Assembly (NCBI GenBank): GCA_030141605.1
Contig: JAQGDQ010001019.1
Location: 25,001 to 69,965 of the forward strand
Direction of reading: 5' to 3'
Source of the DNA: Tubiluchus corallicola
Taxonomy: Eukaryota > Priapulida > Priapulimorpha > Priapulimorphida > Tubiluchidae
Length of the DNA stretch: 44,965 nt
Positions 1 through 13,690 of this stretch are shown one piece after another (the first letter of the stretch is position 1; every line of letters begins with the position of its first letter). Below the pieces are notes generated by a model that had not been told where the DNA came from, did not search any database, and saw only the letters and a program-made list of their open reading frames with translations. The position numbers and the translations under genes are program-made.

Positions 1-528
1 GAAGCAGAAACTCTAATTAAGTTAATGACTGGCAAATGTCAAAAACAGTGTAAAATAAAGCACAATTCTAAGAAACTGCTTTTGCTGTAGATATTTGCAA
101 CTTCATTGCTTCTCTCTGGAAAATTATCATCGACATATATCTAGATTTCGGTCCCGCTGCAAGACCTTCAAGATCATCATTAGCAGCAGGTTAGAGCGCT
201 GAGTGCAGGAGTGTCACGTCTACCACAGTGAGCCTTTGCATTGTAAACAAATAGGGCATTCAAGATGTGATGACAAAAAATTCTAAATATATCACATGAA
301 AGTATAAAAAACAATCATCATAACTAGAGTCATAAAAGGAAAGTGCGTGTTAATAAACGCTTGAGTTTCCATACCTTCCAACAAGCTGTTAAATTTAACT
401 TATGACTTTGGTGCTGTAGTAAACATGTAATATCCTATAGCATTGCTTATAAAATGTATTACACTATAAAATAATTAGCAATATATGTTAGAAGCTATTT
501 TAATTGTACCATAAATAAACTTTACAGA

Positions 529-538
529 GAGCGAGAGC

Positions 539-583
<45 letters not shown>

Positions 584-597
584 AAGAGAGAGACACG

Positions 598-664
<67 letters not shown>
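529..664. repeat. (GA)n microsatellite
   Basis: Nearly pure GA/AG dinucleotide tract with one short interruption (agacacgcacacacag). Its reverse complement reads as a Ser-Leu repeat protein, which is not a gene. Confidence 0.95.
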
Positions 665-668
<4 letters not shown>

Positions 669-1170
669 GCAACAAAACTTTGAAGTTTTTTCCAATGATA
701 ATTATCAATGCGCTTGAGGCACTAGATGTAGACGCGCATGAACAATTGGAGCACGTTTACGGAAAATTAACCTGCGCAGAAATGGGACGACCTTGACAGT
801 CTAAAACAAGAGAACGTTACTAACTGGATTAAAGCCGGTTCTACTTGACCTGAACATTGTGCGCATGTATGAAATTGTAGAACAATCGTCAAGGATAATC
901 ATACTGATGACGCACCAAAGTCTTCCAAGAATCCGTTGTTTAGGTAGTTGTATACGTCATTAGGTCAATGTTAAAGGAAAAGGAGACCCAATTTTCAAGC
1001 TCAAAACAATCTATCCTATAAAATATGACCGTACGATTTTTTCAAGAATCACTTGAAATATGCTGAAGAGTTATTTTACTACAGAAATGGAATTTCGGAT
1101 TCGCGCGGTTAGTTCTTCGCCGTTACATGCATTTCGCCACTCACTATTTAGACGGGCACCAGTGCCTGCA

Positions 1171-1390
1171 TCTCGGAAAAGCATAGCACAAAAAGAAGGT
1201 GCTGTACCTGTCAGCTCAGATGTGTTAGTTTGTGACGAACTGCACACGTTCGACAGCTCATGCGTGAGCACAACGGTAAATGTGCGTCTCAGTTGAAAGG
1301 TGTTAGGTTGCGACGTAGTGCACACGAGCTCGAGAGCTCGTAGGCCAGCTCAGCAGTAAAGTTAAATTTGAATCTTAAACTTAAAATTTC
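1171..1390 (+). repeat. Dispersed repeat, copy 1 (second copy near 22.0 kb)
   Basis: The block with gctgtacctgtcagctcaga, gatgtgttagt and cgacagctcatgcgtgagca recurs at about 22001-22140 with high similarity. Within this copy the motif is partly duplicated in tandem: gtgttaggttgcgacgtagtgcacacg follows a related gtgttagtttgtgacgaactgcacacg block. It is an unclassified interspersed repeat. The 78-codon frame at 1060-1296 lies mostly inside it and is probably not a gene. Confidence 0.6.
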
Positions 1391-1804
1391 CCAAACTTTT
1401 GTATCTCTAACTGGGTATTGCACAATTGTGGATAAACTTTAATAATTTTTGCTTTTGCAAACACGTAAAATTCGCTGGAGGATTATTTGCGCTGTAGTAC
1501 GGAATCAGAGCATGTGATAGTAGTACTGATTGCTTCACAGTCCAGCACAGTACGATCCAGCAACACCATGTTTGGCTGCGGCCATGAGTACATGTCTGAG
1601 CCCAGGTAGAGAAAGTACTGTCGCTCACACAGTTTGTTGTCAGTTGTAACGTGCTTACCGTGAATGGATCAAAGTTGAACTGCGACAGTTTAAGCTATTA
1701 CTCAGTACTCAAAAAATATTTTTCTTTGTTTAGGATTTCATCAAGTTTATGGTATAAACTTTCGTATGTTTGTTTATTTAAATTTGCAATAACAACATTA
1801 GAGT

Positions 1805-1876
1805 TACACACACACACACACACACACGCACAAACACACGCGCACGCACCCGCACACACACACACACACACACACT
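1805..1876. repeat. (CA)n microsatellite
   Basis: An acacac tract with a few G-containing interruptions (cgcacaaacacacgcgcacg) in the middle. Confidence 0.95.
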
Positions 1877-2525
1877 TTTCGTTTTACACAGCATTAAAAC
1901 AATGGCTAAAAATTTTCCAAAGCAGCACCTCACTAATTTTAACTACATTCCGTCACTGGGTGTGACAAAAACTAAAATATTTTCTACAAGAATGCTTTTT
2001 TTGGAAGAGGATCAGGTTCAATTACTTCAATTACCCAGAATCCCTATTTCTTCCTTCCTGTAAATGTCCTCGTCGTACCCGGAAAAACCTAGGCGGATTA
2101 TTATTTAAATTACTCACTACAGCTCGCCTAGGCTGGCATATACACTTGATGGATTTTTGAATAAATTTATGCTTGAGGGGATGAGGCCTGAACGTGCGAA
2201 GCATGCTAAATGGAGCTAACAGTATTCCTTTGAGACGCGTCTTAGCCGCTGTATATGTCATTTTGTGACTGGATCGATAATTTTAATATATGGAGGTTTT
2301 TATTGGGAACACATTATGCACGGTTGAATCTGTGAAGATGAATGAAGCTTCGTCTTTAATAGGAGGCGGACCGAGAAAGAGTGTCTCTGAGAAGAGTGTC
2401 TCTGTAACTGAACTATAACATAATTATTTGTGTTAATCTCCTTGTTGTTTCTATAAGTTATTGCAGTACGTAAAGCCACATCAATTTCATTGTATGTATT
2501 ATTCTATAATGACAATAAATTGCTT

Positions 2526-2527
2526 AA

Positions 2528-2569
<42 letters not shown>

Positions 2570-2594
2570 GCTTGCTTACTTACTTACTTACTTA
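2526..2594. repeat. (TTAC)n tetranucleotide microsatellite
   Basis: About 17 copies of TTAC/CTTA with two TTGC variants. It abuts a tandemly duplicated 89-bp block on its right. Confidence 0.95.
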
Positions 2595-2765
2595 CTATAT
2601 TTTCGGTATTGTAATGATAGTATGGGTTGCAGTACAGTTCCTTGTGTGACTCCAGTTTTATACATAACCGCAAAAATACTGAACTATATTTTCGGTATCG
2701 CTATGAAAGTATGGGGCACAGATTAGTGCCTTGTTTGACTCCAGTTTTGCACCAAAAGCGAGGTA
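2595..2765. repeat. Tandem duplication, about 89-bp period
   Basis: The block starting ctatattttcggtat at 2595 is repeated from 2684. Both copies continue with tatgggt/ggcaca, gttccttgt/tgccttgt and gactccagtttt. Two diverged copies are seen. Confidence 0.75.
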
Positions 2766-3184
2766 ATTTATACATATTAGAGATATCATTGTTGCAGCAT
2801 AATGAAATTTTATAGCAAAGTCGTAAAGTAACTGTCTGCCATTACTATCTTGATCATTATTTTCTTGCCTTTTATGGGGCCTTTAATATTTCTCGTAAAT
2901 AAACCTTAATTTTATTTGAAGTAAAGAATTAATTTATAAAATTTTCTTCGATGATTTTATTGATTTGTCTGTCTGTGAATGTGCATGTCTAAGCAGCCTC
3001 AGTGGCATTCATTTTAACATAACAAAGACTTCGTTGCTCTTTCTAGCATCCTTCCATGCCTTTTTCTGAACAATATATGAACATCCCTAAGCTGTACATA
3101 AAATATTAATGGTTGCTGCATTTCGAATTCGGAAATTTTTGAAGTCATAAACAACACAGCGGAAACGAACAATTAGCTCCCTGC

Positions 3185-3300
3185 AGCGAGGTGACGTCAC
3201 TGTCCTTAGCGACCAATCGCTTCAATCAAATGATGAATTTATTCAGCGGAAGAAGCCAGCCAGGAACCGTGCTTGATCGAACTGCGCATGCGCACGCCGG
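3185..3300. promoter_or_regulatory. Promoter-like cluster: CRE, CCAAT, NRF1 motif
   Basis: In about 110 bp there is a perfect palindromic CRE (TGACGTCA, 3192-3199), a CCAAT box (3213-3217) and a palindromic NRF1-type site (TGCGCATGCGCA, 3283-3294). The stretch is locally richer in CpG than its surroundings. These three motifs are typical of constitutive animal promoters. No adjacent coding exon was recognised on either strand, so it may be an upstream NR2F promoter, a promoter for a gene left of the window, or an enhancer. Confidence 0.45.
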
Positions 3301-3654
3301 TTAGAGGAAATTGTATTGCCAGTCGGTTTTTCTTCAGATAAACAAAGTCGGATGTCGGTTTTCTATTTCGGTTCAACTTAAATTTTTGATTTTTTTTATG
3401 TTATAAAAAATAATTTATGTTGTAGGTATTGGTTAGACCATTTTAAGTAGAATATGTTATCGGATGTAAAAGCATTTTGTAAACTGATGTCGTACCTAAA
3501 TTACTAATTAAAGCATAATATTCAATTAAGTTGAGTTGCTACACCCCCCCCCCCCCCACCTCACCTACACCCCCACCCCACCCACACTGTCTGCATCATC
3601 ATCTTTCTAATATGGTAACCTAATAGTTAAATTAGGTAACTGTGGGTTACTAGT

Positions 3655-4051
3655 GATAAAATCTATTTCTCACAATTTCGCCGTTTCTGTTTCTTCTATT
3701 CTCTCTCTTTTTTCTTTTTTCTCTATCGCTCTTTGTGTTTGTTTCTCTATTTCTGCTATATTCTCCCTCTCTTTTTCTTACTCTCTCTCTTTCTCTCTCT
3801 GTCTCTCACACTCTTTTTTTTGTTTTCTTATGCTGCCTAAATTTCTTTTTTATTCTTTCCTTCTTTCTATTTCTCTTTCTGTGTGCATTTCTTTATTTCT
3901 TCTTTCTTCGTCCTCTCTCTTTCTCACTTTCTGTCTTTCTTTCTGTTTCTCTCACACGCTTTCTCTTGCTTTCTTATTTGCCTAAATTTCTTTTTAATTC
4001 TTTTCTTCTTCTTTCTCTTTCTCTCTTTGTGTGCACTTCTCTATTTCTTCT

Positions 4052-4089
<38 letters not shown>

Positions 4090-4255
4090 CACTTCCCCTC
4101 ATTCATTTCTCAGTCTCTCACACTTTCTCTTCCTTTCTTATTCTGAATTTCGTTTTCATTCTACCTGCGTGTTTCTTTCTCATTGTTCTCTGACCTTCAC
4201 CGCCCTCCTCTCCTCCACCCTTTCTTCCCCTTTTCTTTTCTTCGCGTGATTTTTT
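3655..4255. repeat. Pyrimidine-rich tract with about 147-bp higher-order repeat
   Basis: The + strand is almost entirely C and T. Diverged longer units can be seen within it. The string gcctaaatttctttt occurs near 3834 and 3979, and tgtgtgca(t/c)ttctttatttcttc near 3880 and 4028. A weaker copy lies on each side. The Ser/Leu/Phe-rich open frames here are products of the composition. Confidence 0.85.
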
Positions 4256-4809
4256 CCTCATTCTTTCTTCTCTTTGATTATATTTTGATTATAAATAAGT
4301 GCACAAATGCTAAGCCGCGCACTGTGCACAGAATTATTTAACCACAAAGAAAACGCAGAATCAAAAATCTAAAATAATTTTAAAATTTTCGTAAAATCTT
4401 TTAATTAAAATAATCTCGCATGACTCTTGCGTACGACTATCAACCGCTGAAATGCAAATTGCATTTGCGTCTCCACAACTCAATACTTCCTTCTCCGCAG
4501 TTTTCAGTCGGAGGTTTCGAGTGGCACGGATGCGGATGCTGGGAATGATTTCGCATCAGCGTCAGGATGAAGCATCAACAATCGTACGCGTTGGGCACGA
4601 GAGAAAACATCTTCAAGTTTCGATGGCCAATGCTGCTCTTACGATTCAGGTTTGAATCCATGCACGAAAAACTAGGTAAGAAAGATTGTCTATGGCTTCA
4701 GTCTCTCAGTGATTTTATAATATAAGCTGAATTAAGAAAAATCGAGTTAATAGTTTTATTGTGTGAAATTTGCTTCTGTAAAATGCTCCAGTTTCATACT
4801 GAGTCACTC

Positions 4810-5228
<419 letters not shown>

Positions 5229-5829
5229 GTATGTAGAAAATGCGAGTAACAGTTATTATAATTTTGCTTAATTGCTTATATAATATTGCACATTAATAAA
5301 GAGGGCAAGATGTACGTTCAGCATTTTGACTTAAAATCGCTATTTCAATTTAATTTTATTTGCTTAAAAAGTATTTCAGTACTTTTGACAAGTATAAATT
5401 AGATGACAGAACTCGTAAGTGCAGAAGACATTAGGGTTGAGTATTATGTAACAAAAGCAAACGCGCCCGCCAGTGAGAGAGAAAGAGAAAAAGATGATTA
5501 TTTTACACTAGCCTGGCCGAGGTCGGGTGAGTGTGAAGCACTGAACACCACGACCCTTGCTAAACCTCGAGAACTTACAATCCACTGCGCCGAGACGCTA
5601 TTTTCGTATTGACATTTCCCCTCGTCCAATCAGGGTCCTCGCTGGCTGAAATAAGCCTTGCCCCGTATGACTGCAGGGCACGACCAATCGCTTGCCAGCA
5701 TAGCTGAGCACACAGGTCTCGAGTCACCGTATTTGGGTGAGTGCTGTTATTACACCGTGGCTGCTGGGAGATACAGGTGTTAGACGTGCCAGCGCTGATA
5801 CGACGTGCTCAGCGTTGTGGTTAGATTAC

Positions 5830-5901
5830 ATGTCAATTGCCATGCGAGTGACCAGTGTCCAATTATCGCCGCATTTGGCCGCATCGTTGGAACTCGCGTG
5901 A
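5830..5901 (+). other. Upstream ORF 1 in NR2F leader
   Basis: An ATG at 5830 opens 23 codons (begins MSIAMRV) and closes at TGA 5899-5901, before the main start. It has T at -3 and T at +4, a weak initiation context. It counts only if transcription starts upstream of it. Confidence 0.35.
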
Positions 5902-5919
5902 TTTCGTCGAGGAAGAATT

Positions 5920-5931
5920 ATGTGCGTCTAG
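5920..5931 (+). other. Upstream ORF 2 in NR2F leader (minimal, MCV-stop)
   Basis: ATG TGC GTC TAG lies 26 bases before the main start. It has A at -3, so it has an adequate context. Such minimal ORFs generally let ribosomes resume scanning poorly over so short a distance, so it could lower NR2F output. Confidence 0.35.
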
Positions 5932-5948
5932 TCTTCGTTCTGGTGTGA

Positions 5949-6401
<453 letters not shown>

Positions 6402-7506
6402 TAAACATTCTTTACGAATCATACAGACAATTAAAGGAAACATAAACACCAATTAATAAAAACGAATGAGACAAAATAGTTTATATTTTTTATAAGGATT
6501 AGAGATGGAAATAGTAAAATGAAGGTTCATTTATATACTGCTAAACTTTGTAGAATAAATTTTTGCAGAATATTTTTACATTTGTTTCCATTTAAAAAAC
6601 TGCTATCGGTTACAGTTTATTAAGGCCTATATTTAATGAACAATTTACCCTTTAAGCACACCAAAAGTGCAATACGTTGTAGGCGTTTCAAAATAAACTT
6701 TGTTCGGTCCAATTTACACAATTTTAACCTCTATTATCTGGAACTAAAATGTTCGTGCTCCACATTAAACTTGTCTACTTGTGTTCACGCATAACTATAG
6801 ATATTTGGACTTTGAACTAATATGCATTTTATAAACATTACTCTTACTTACAAAGTTTGTAATAATTGTATACAAAAAGAGATACGAGGCAAATAAAGTA
6901 CTCTAAGTACTTTATCAAATAGTATAATTTATCGCCAAGCAAATTTTGATTCAATCCGATTTTTTCCTCTCCGATATTTGCTTTATGTCTTACGTGCGCG
7001 TTTATTTTCTAACCCCCTAATTCTGTCGGCTTTCTACAATAAGCGAAAATGAGAGCAACTCTCCGTAGTTAGACAGGTACATCCCCTTTCGCTTTCACAG
7101 TTAAACTAGGTCAGGTGCAGAGAATTTAGCGAAATTATGCGTAGTGCCTACACAATGAGGCGTAAGTTACGTGTGACACAGTTTTATAACTGTAAAATTA
7201 GTTCTGGTCAGTTGTGAAGTAAAAACGCCTAGAGCTGAAACGTATCTTTCAGTATCTTCGCTGCTACGTTCTTTTAATATTACGTTGTTTGGAGAATTCG
7301 CTTAGCGCCGTTCAGGATTTTCATACACGTTCTGTAAACAGTCGTTCAAAATCTAAAACATGAACAAATGTGAGCTAAAGTACTAACGACACATTCGTGC
7401 TAATCACATAAATGCATCACAAAAATATAAGCGTATTTTCATAGTTAAAGAATTATGTATTTATGTGCCTGTAATAAAAATTGAAGCATATTTTTACCTA
7501 TAAAAA

Positions 7507-7768
7507 TGCCAGAAATTACAATTTTAAAACAGTGTACATATAATATATAAAAGCAAGGTAATTTCAGTGTATTTCACAGATGTAGATAAAACATTAAGTA
7601 ATTTATCATATAATTATATTATTATATATATATATATATATATATGTGTAAACTGTAACTGTATGCATACATATGTATATATATATATATATAATTATAT
7701 GTAAAGTACTTAATGTTTTATAATGTATATATTATACGTACTCTGTTTTAAAATTGAAATTACTGGCA
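7507..7768. mobile_element. Palindromic MITE-like element with TA-repeat centre
   Basis: The left end (tgccagaaattacaatttta aaacag) and the reverse complement of the right end (tgccagtaatttcaatttta aaacag) match almost base for base. The match continues through tataatatata, with aaacattaagta paired against tacttaatgttt further inside. The centre is (TA)n. The left arm has about 35 extra bases near 7553-7590. No clear target-site duplication longer than TA was seen. Size and structure fit a foldback or non-autonomous DNA transposon. Confidence 0.6.
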
Positions 7769-8763
7769 CTATATATATATACACTAGAGTAAAATCACCA
7801 CAATATTTGGATACTATATTTCGCGTATTAAACTAAATTACTTTTTTGTAATCATACAACTTTATAAAGGTTGAATATTTAATCAGCTTCAATAATATGG
7901 CAGAAACGTAACTGCCATATTTACGTTTCTTTTCATTTCTTCACGTTCTGAAACACGTGTATCGTTCTCTGCCGTATCACCGTTTAGTTTAAAGCCAAAA
8001 TACAGCACAGCTTATCACACATACGCTGTAACGTTTAAAGATACTTGGAAACAAACATTTCGATCATTAATAATTGTGTTACAGCCTACAACTTTGGTAT
8101 AGTTACTAAAACACATTGTATCTAGGCGTCAGACAACACTATTTGCTGACTTTAAATGTCTAAATTTAGTTTTTTTCCTTTTTAAAACAAAAATTTAAAC
8201 TGTAACAGATGGATGAGTAATAAAAACAGACTGATTACCGTGTCAGTAAAAAAATGTAAACTTATAATATATAATTTTAATTTTCCTTATAAATTGATAG
8301 TAATCTTGCCCTCTTAAAGCAGACGCTATCGTTATGGCTTAAGTTGTGTTAAGTTAAATTCGCGGTGGAGTTTAAAATTATTCCGTGTGTAATAGCACTG
8401 TCTAATTACAATGCATAAAGCTTCAAATTTTCAACTAGAAATTTTCTCCAGCTGTTTAATTATTTAAATTACAACAGAAACATTAAGAAAACAAAACTGA
8501 TTTAAATATGAATGTAGTTTGTTGTTTTTCGTGTTAGGAGTAGAAGGATTATATTATCATGTATTTATACAACCCAAATGCCAACGCTTTTCTGGAAAAT
8601 ATTTTTAATGCAATTATTACACAAGTTAGTGATACTAACAATTAAAAATATTCTTACTATTTTTCAGTATATTTCTATTACTATTGTTACGCAAATAATA
8701 GTAGTAATCGTTAATATATAAAAAATATATCCGATTTTCTACAAAGCAACAGGCTGGCTACAG

Positions 8764-9392
<629 letters not shown>

Positions 9393-9979
9393 AAGATTAG
9401 TTACTTTTAATACACTTATATAGTCTAGTTATACAAATTTATCACATAGTGTAACAAGACAGTAAAATTTTGCAGCAACGTTCCATTATTCGCAGGAAAG
9501 TTTTAATAAAACTCGCCGGGTTTAAATAAATTACCAAATTGCATTTGAATTGGCGCGGTTTCCGAATTGTCATCATAATTTCCGACGTTCTAAATCTTGA
9601 GATATGAGCCCACAATGCGAGTACAATTTGTACAAGTGATACAACTTTGCAAGTTAAAGATAACCTGTTTTTACACTATTTTCTGTTTACGACTATCTCG
9701 TGTACAAATTGAATATGAATATGAGTATGAATATATATGATAAGCAGTTTCATGTATCACAGCTGAATCTATAATAGAGCCTAAATGTTCGTCTTCGATC
9801 ATCATTTTAAGTTCTAGTTTTAGCAAGCTCAAATTAATTGAAATTCAATTTTCTTTTAAATTAATTTATTATTGAAATCAAAATTAAAATAAAGTTTTAG
9901 CGAAATTTTGTAATCTGAATTTGAGAACTGAATTTGACTCAGTCTAGTTACTTTAACCGCGTATATATTTAACAAGCAC

Positions 9980-10300
9980 ATGTAAAGTGCCGGGGCTCGT
10001 AATATACAATTTGTATATTCATAATACATCAGCAGTATATTAACAACAACCATAATACATTCAACAGCATGTATAATTTACAATTTGTACATTCATAATG
10101 TAAAGTGTAGGGGACTCGTAATATACAATTTGTATATTCGTAATACATGAACAACACATTAACAACAACCATAATACATTCAACAGCACGTGCAAAATAC
10201 AATTTGTACATTCATAATACGTTAACAATACATTACCAACGTTCATAATCCGTTCAACAGCATGTGCAATGTACACTTTGTACTTTCATGATGTACAACA
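9980..10300. repeat. Tandem repeat, about 119-bp unit, diverged
   Basis: The string cgtaatatacaatttgtata starts at 9998 and again at 10117. The shared blocks ccataatacattcaacagca and caatttgtacattcataat recur in order. About 2.5 copies are visible. Confidence 0.75.
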
Positions 10301-12269
10301 GGTTAACATGCCTTGATTTTGTATTTTAATGAGCTCTGCGCAGTCATTTTTTCTTCTAAATCCTAAACATCATTTTAAAACGTATTCACGTCTGTTTGTG
10401 TATCCTACGTTTTGCCTTCGTTGCTGATAGAGCGATTTGTTTATTATCCAGCGCGTTTCTTCAACAAACTCTTAAATCGTAATTATCTTAGACTCATTAG
10501 AAAAACTCGGAGTTTATTTGTGTTTACGTTACTATTCTAGACGCTTCGTTTATCATGTATTGTTTCCACCCAACCATAGCAATTTATTATGTAAACATTT
10601 GCAGTTTTCGTACCAAGTTCCTTATCCACTTTTAAGCAAATTGTTAATTTAGCAGAAGCATTTTACTGTGGAGTACAGGTACTAATCATTTCTGGTCGAG
10701 TGTAGAAATGGCAAGCGGCTTGTTTGGCGCCAAATGTGTAATAGTGCTAGCGAAAAGATCTCCCGTATTGGTAAACGTATGGTATTAACCAACGCCTATA
10801 ACATGCGTTAAATAATGTTTCACAATAATTATATAATAGGTGGTGAATGGGAAAAAACTTGTATTTAGCGATAATACTGGTCAATTTCTGTAGCGTTTAC
10901 AGAATTTAAAGTGTTCATAGCAAGTAGAACCAACCAAGCATTCATAATCGCATGGCAGCCTCATAAATTATCATGTCAAAAATCATTATCCTAGTCGCCA
11001 TTAGAAAAAATCATGCATTTTTCATGCGCAAGCATCATTTAACCTCTTGCTTTTAATTCACGTTAAATAAAATGAATGAATCCATGACGCAATGCGTGTC
11101 ATTTAAAATTCATCTCTGTAAGATTGAACAAACTGCAAAATGTCTGAAGAATGTTGCAAAAAAACGCAACAAATTGAACTACAGTACTAACTGGTATTGT
11201 GATACTGACAAAACTAACTGATAAATATTTGTTGTGTCGCGAATGCACTTTAAGTTTACAGTTAGAAAGAGAAATTCCCAATATCTTAAATGTACAGCAG
11301 TAGCCATGCAAATGCAATAAACTGTATTTCGTCAGCAATTTTGTAGCCATTTTTATACTGTAACAACAAATCTACTTCATGAAAATCCTTTGAAATAAGT
11401 GATAGATAAAAGGGCGATAAATGTGCAAATATATGAAGCAACACCACATACGCTAATGGTCGTCGTGAATAAAAAATTGTTTTTACAAAATTATGCGCTG
11501 GATTGCCTAATGCTCCCATATACGTACATACGTACTTGCTGTAGACCTCATTCCTCACAGTAGCAAATGTTGTCTGAATTTATTAAGTAAGCATACACCC
11601 AGATATGTTACCTGTGTGTACAAAAACACTTTTGTCTGAAGAGTATGTTGTTGAAAAGTTATGAAAATAAGTTTGAAAACTGCAAATATGGTAAGAATAG
11701 ACACAAAAATAGACACAAACAACCCACAGGGTTACGTTGAAAATTACAAAATGCTGTTCCTAGCATACGCGTAGAAACAGTGTTCTTGCTTAATAACTCA
11801 AGCATCCCTAACAACTTCTTTAATTTCGAAAAAAATCACAGTACCTGGAACTTGATTTTCCCATATGGGAACGCTAGGCACCAAAAGGTTAAATGTACAG
11901 CAGTAGCTCTGCAAATACAGTAAACTATATTTTATCAACTAGTAGGAAGATTTGAAAAAATGTCTTCTTTTATGAATGTTTTCTCGTCTTGGCTAAACAA
12001 TTATTCTTTAACGCAAGAATTATTTGTCTGGCAGAGCAAATTATGTAAAATTATGTAATAATGTAAAATCATGTAATCTTATCTCAATATTTTTACCTTT
12101 AAAGTTATGGTGCTTAATTTACAAAAAAAAGATAAAATGCCAAAATCCAGTAAAGTCCTTTGAATTATATGCTTAAATGTAACTGCCACCGGATTTAGTG
12201 ACATTACCACTATGTATTCTATATCTGCCTTTCATAATATTATCGGTTCCACATTTTCGTTCCACCCAT

Positions 12270-12800
12270 TACAATAAATCAATAAATGCAGCGACGTTTT
12301 GGTGTACCAAGACCTATCATTAGGACTCTCATAGTAGTGCTTGGTATTCCACTACGTCACTGTATTTATTGATTATACAACAAATCAACAAATGCAATGA
12401 CGTTTTGGTACACCAAGACCTATCATTAGCATTCTGATTGTAGGGATTGGTGTTCCACAATGTCACTGTGTTTATTGATTATACAACAAATCAATAAATG
12501 CAATGACGTTTTGGTACACCAAGACCTATAATTAGCATTCTCATTGTAGGGATTGGTGCTCCACAATGTCACTGTGTTTATTGATTATACAACAAATCAA
12601 TAAATGCAATGACGTTTTGGTACACCAAGACCTATCATTAGGATTTTTATTGTAGTGTTTGGTGTTCCACAACATCACTGTATTTATCAATTGTACAATA
12701 AATCAACAAATGCAGTGACGTTTTGGTATACCAAGACCTATCATTAGCATTCTCATTGTAGTGTTTGGTGTTCCACAACGTCACTGTATTTTCTGATTTA
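12270..12800. repeat. Five tandem 106-bp units, each a near-palindrome
   Basis: The cgtttt of the motif gacgttttgg begins at 12295, 12401, 12507, 12613 and 12719, an exact 106-base spacing. Within each unit the left half (aatcaataaatgca-tgacgttttggtacaccaa) is complementary to the right half (ttggtgttccacaa-gtcactgtatttattgatt) around a loop near tatcattagcattctcattg. Each unit can form a hairpin of about 40 bp. The array ends about 105 bases before the exon 2 acceptor. Confidence 0.9.
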
Positions 12801-12906
12801 TTGCAGCAAAGGGAATAATTGTGTTTTTATAACTTCACTGTTTCACGAAAAATATGAGTCCATTCGTTCACAAACAGCCATGATTAGTCTTCGTTTTCTT
12901 TTTTAG

Positions 12907-13437
12907 CAGTCCAGCGAGGTCGAGTACCTCCATCAGTGTCCGGGCCGTTTCCCGGGCAGTTGGCTCTGACCAATGGCGAGCTACTCAATGGACACTCTTA
13001 CATGTCGAGTTACATATCTTTGTTGCTGCGTGCAGAACCTTACGCCACTGACCGCTATGGACAATGCATGCAGTCGAATGGCATTATGGGTATAGACAAC
13101 ATTTGCGAACTTGCCGCCAGGTTGTTGTTTAGTGCTGTTGAGTGGGCCAGAAGTATACCCTTCTTCCCAGACTTACAAATCACCGACCAGGTGGCGTTGT
13201 TACGATTAGTGTGGAGCGAACTGTTCGTTTTGAATGCCTCCCAGTGTTCCATGCCACTCCACGTCGCTCCACTTTTAGCTGCTGCCGGCCTCCACACGTC
13301 GCCGATGGCTGCAGATCGAGTTGTCGCCTTCATGGATCACATCCGGATTTTTCAGGAGCAGGTGGAGAAGTTGAAGGCGCTCCACGTGGATTCTGCTGAA
13401 TACAGCTGCCTTAAAGCAATTGTCTTATTTACCACAG
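12907..13437 (+). CDS. NR2F: COUP-TF (NR2F) nuclear receptor, exon 2: hinge and most of ligand-binding domain
   Basis: The exon continues the protein from E135 as A136-V-Q-R-G-R, the invariant sequence after the COUP-TF DNA-binding domain. It encodes 177 residues plus one base, phase 1. The hinge is short ([11 protein letters not shown]). The LBD begins at [18 protein letters not shown]. The nuclear-receptor signature is intact: [14 protein letters not shown], then [30 protein letters not shown] and [19 protein letters not shown] follow, and the exon stops in KAIVLFTT. The donor is CACAG|GTAAGA (GT 13438-13439). In relatives the protein continues DACGLSD for about 100 residues containing helices 8-12 and AF-2; that part was not found here. 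The acceptor is a tandem TAGCAG, so an isoform lacking A136 is possible. Retention of the next intron would add 19 residues and a stop. Confidence 0.97.
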
Positions 13438-13594
13438 GTAAGATTTTGGTTGTTTTAAATCAATCATCCGTGATTCCTGCATTTCTGGCACATTGATCTC
13501 AACTGTGAAAAATTAGAATTAATGTATTATGTCCAATAACAATTAACTTAATTCCTAATGGGATGAAGAAGCTGAGAAGATGCTAAAAAACTAG

Positions 13595-13690
13595 TCTCTG
13601 CCTAGACGTGAACCAGAAACCCTACGATTTTAATTCCTGGTCTACCAGGAGGATCTACACTGAGGAGCATATCTACTCACCTGGATGGCT
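13595..13690 (-). mobile_element. Possible diverged tRNA-derived SINE
   Basis: Read on the minus strand, tctggttcacgtctagg (13601-13617) forms a T-arm-like stem-loop with a B-box-like core. A plausible D-arm region lies about 60 bases upstream. The similarity to tRNA is weak and no acceptor stem is seen. Confidence 0.25.
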
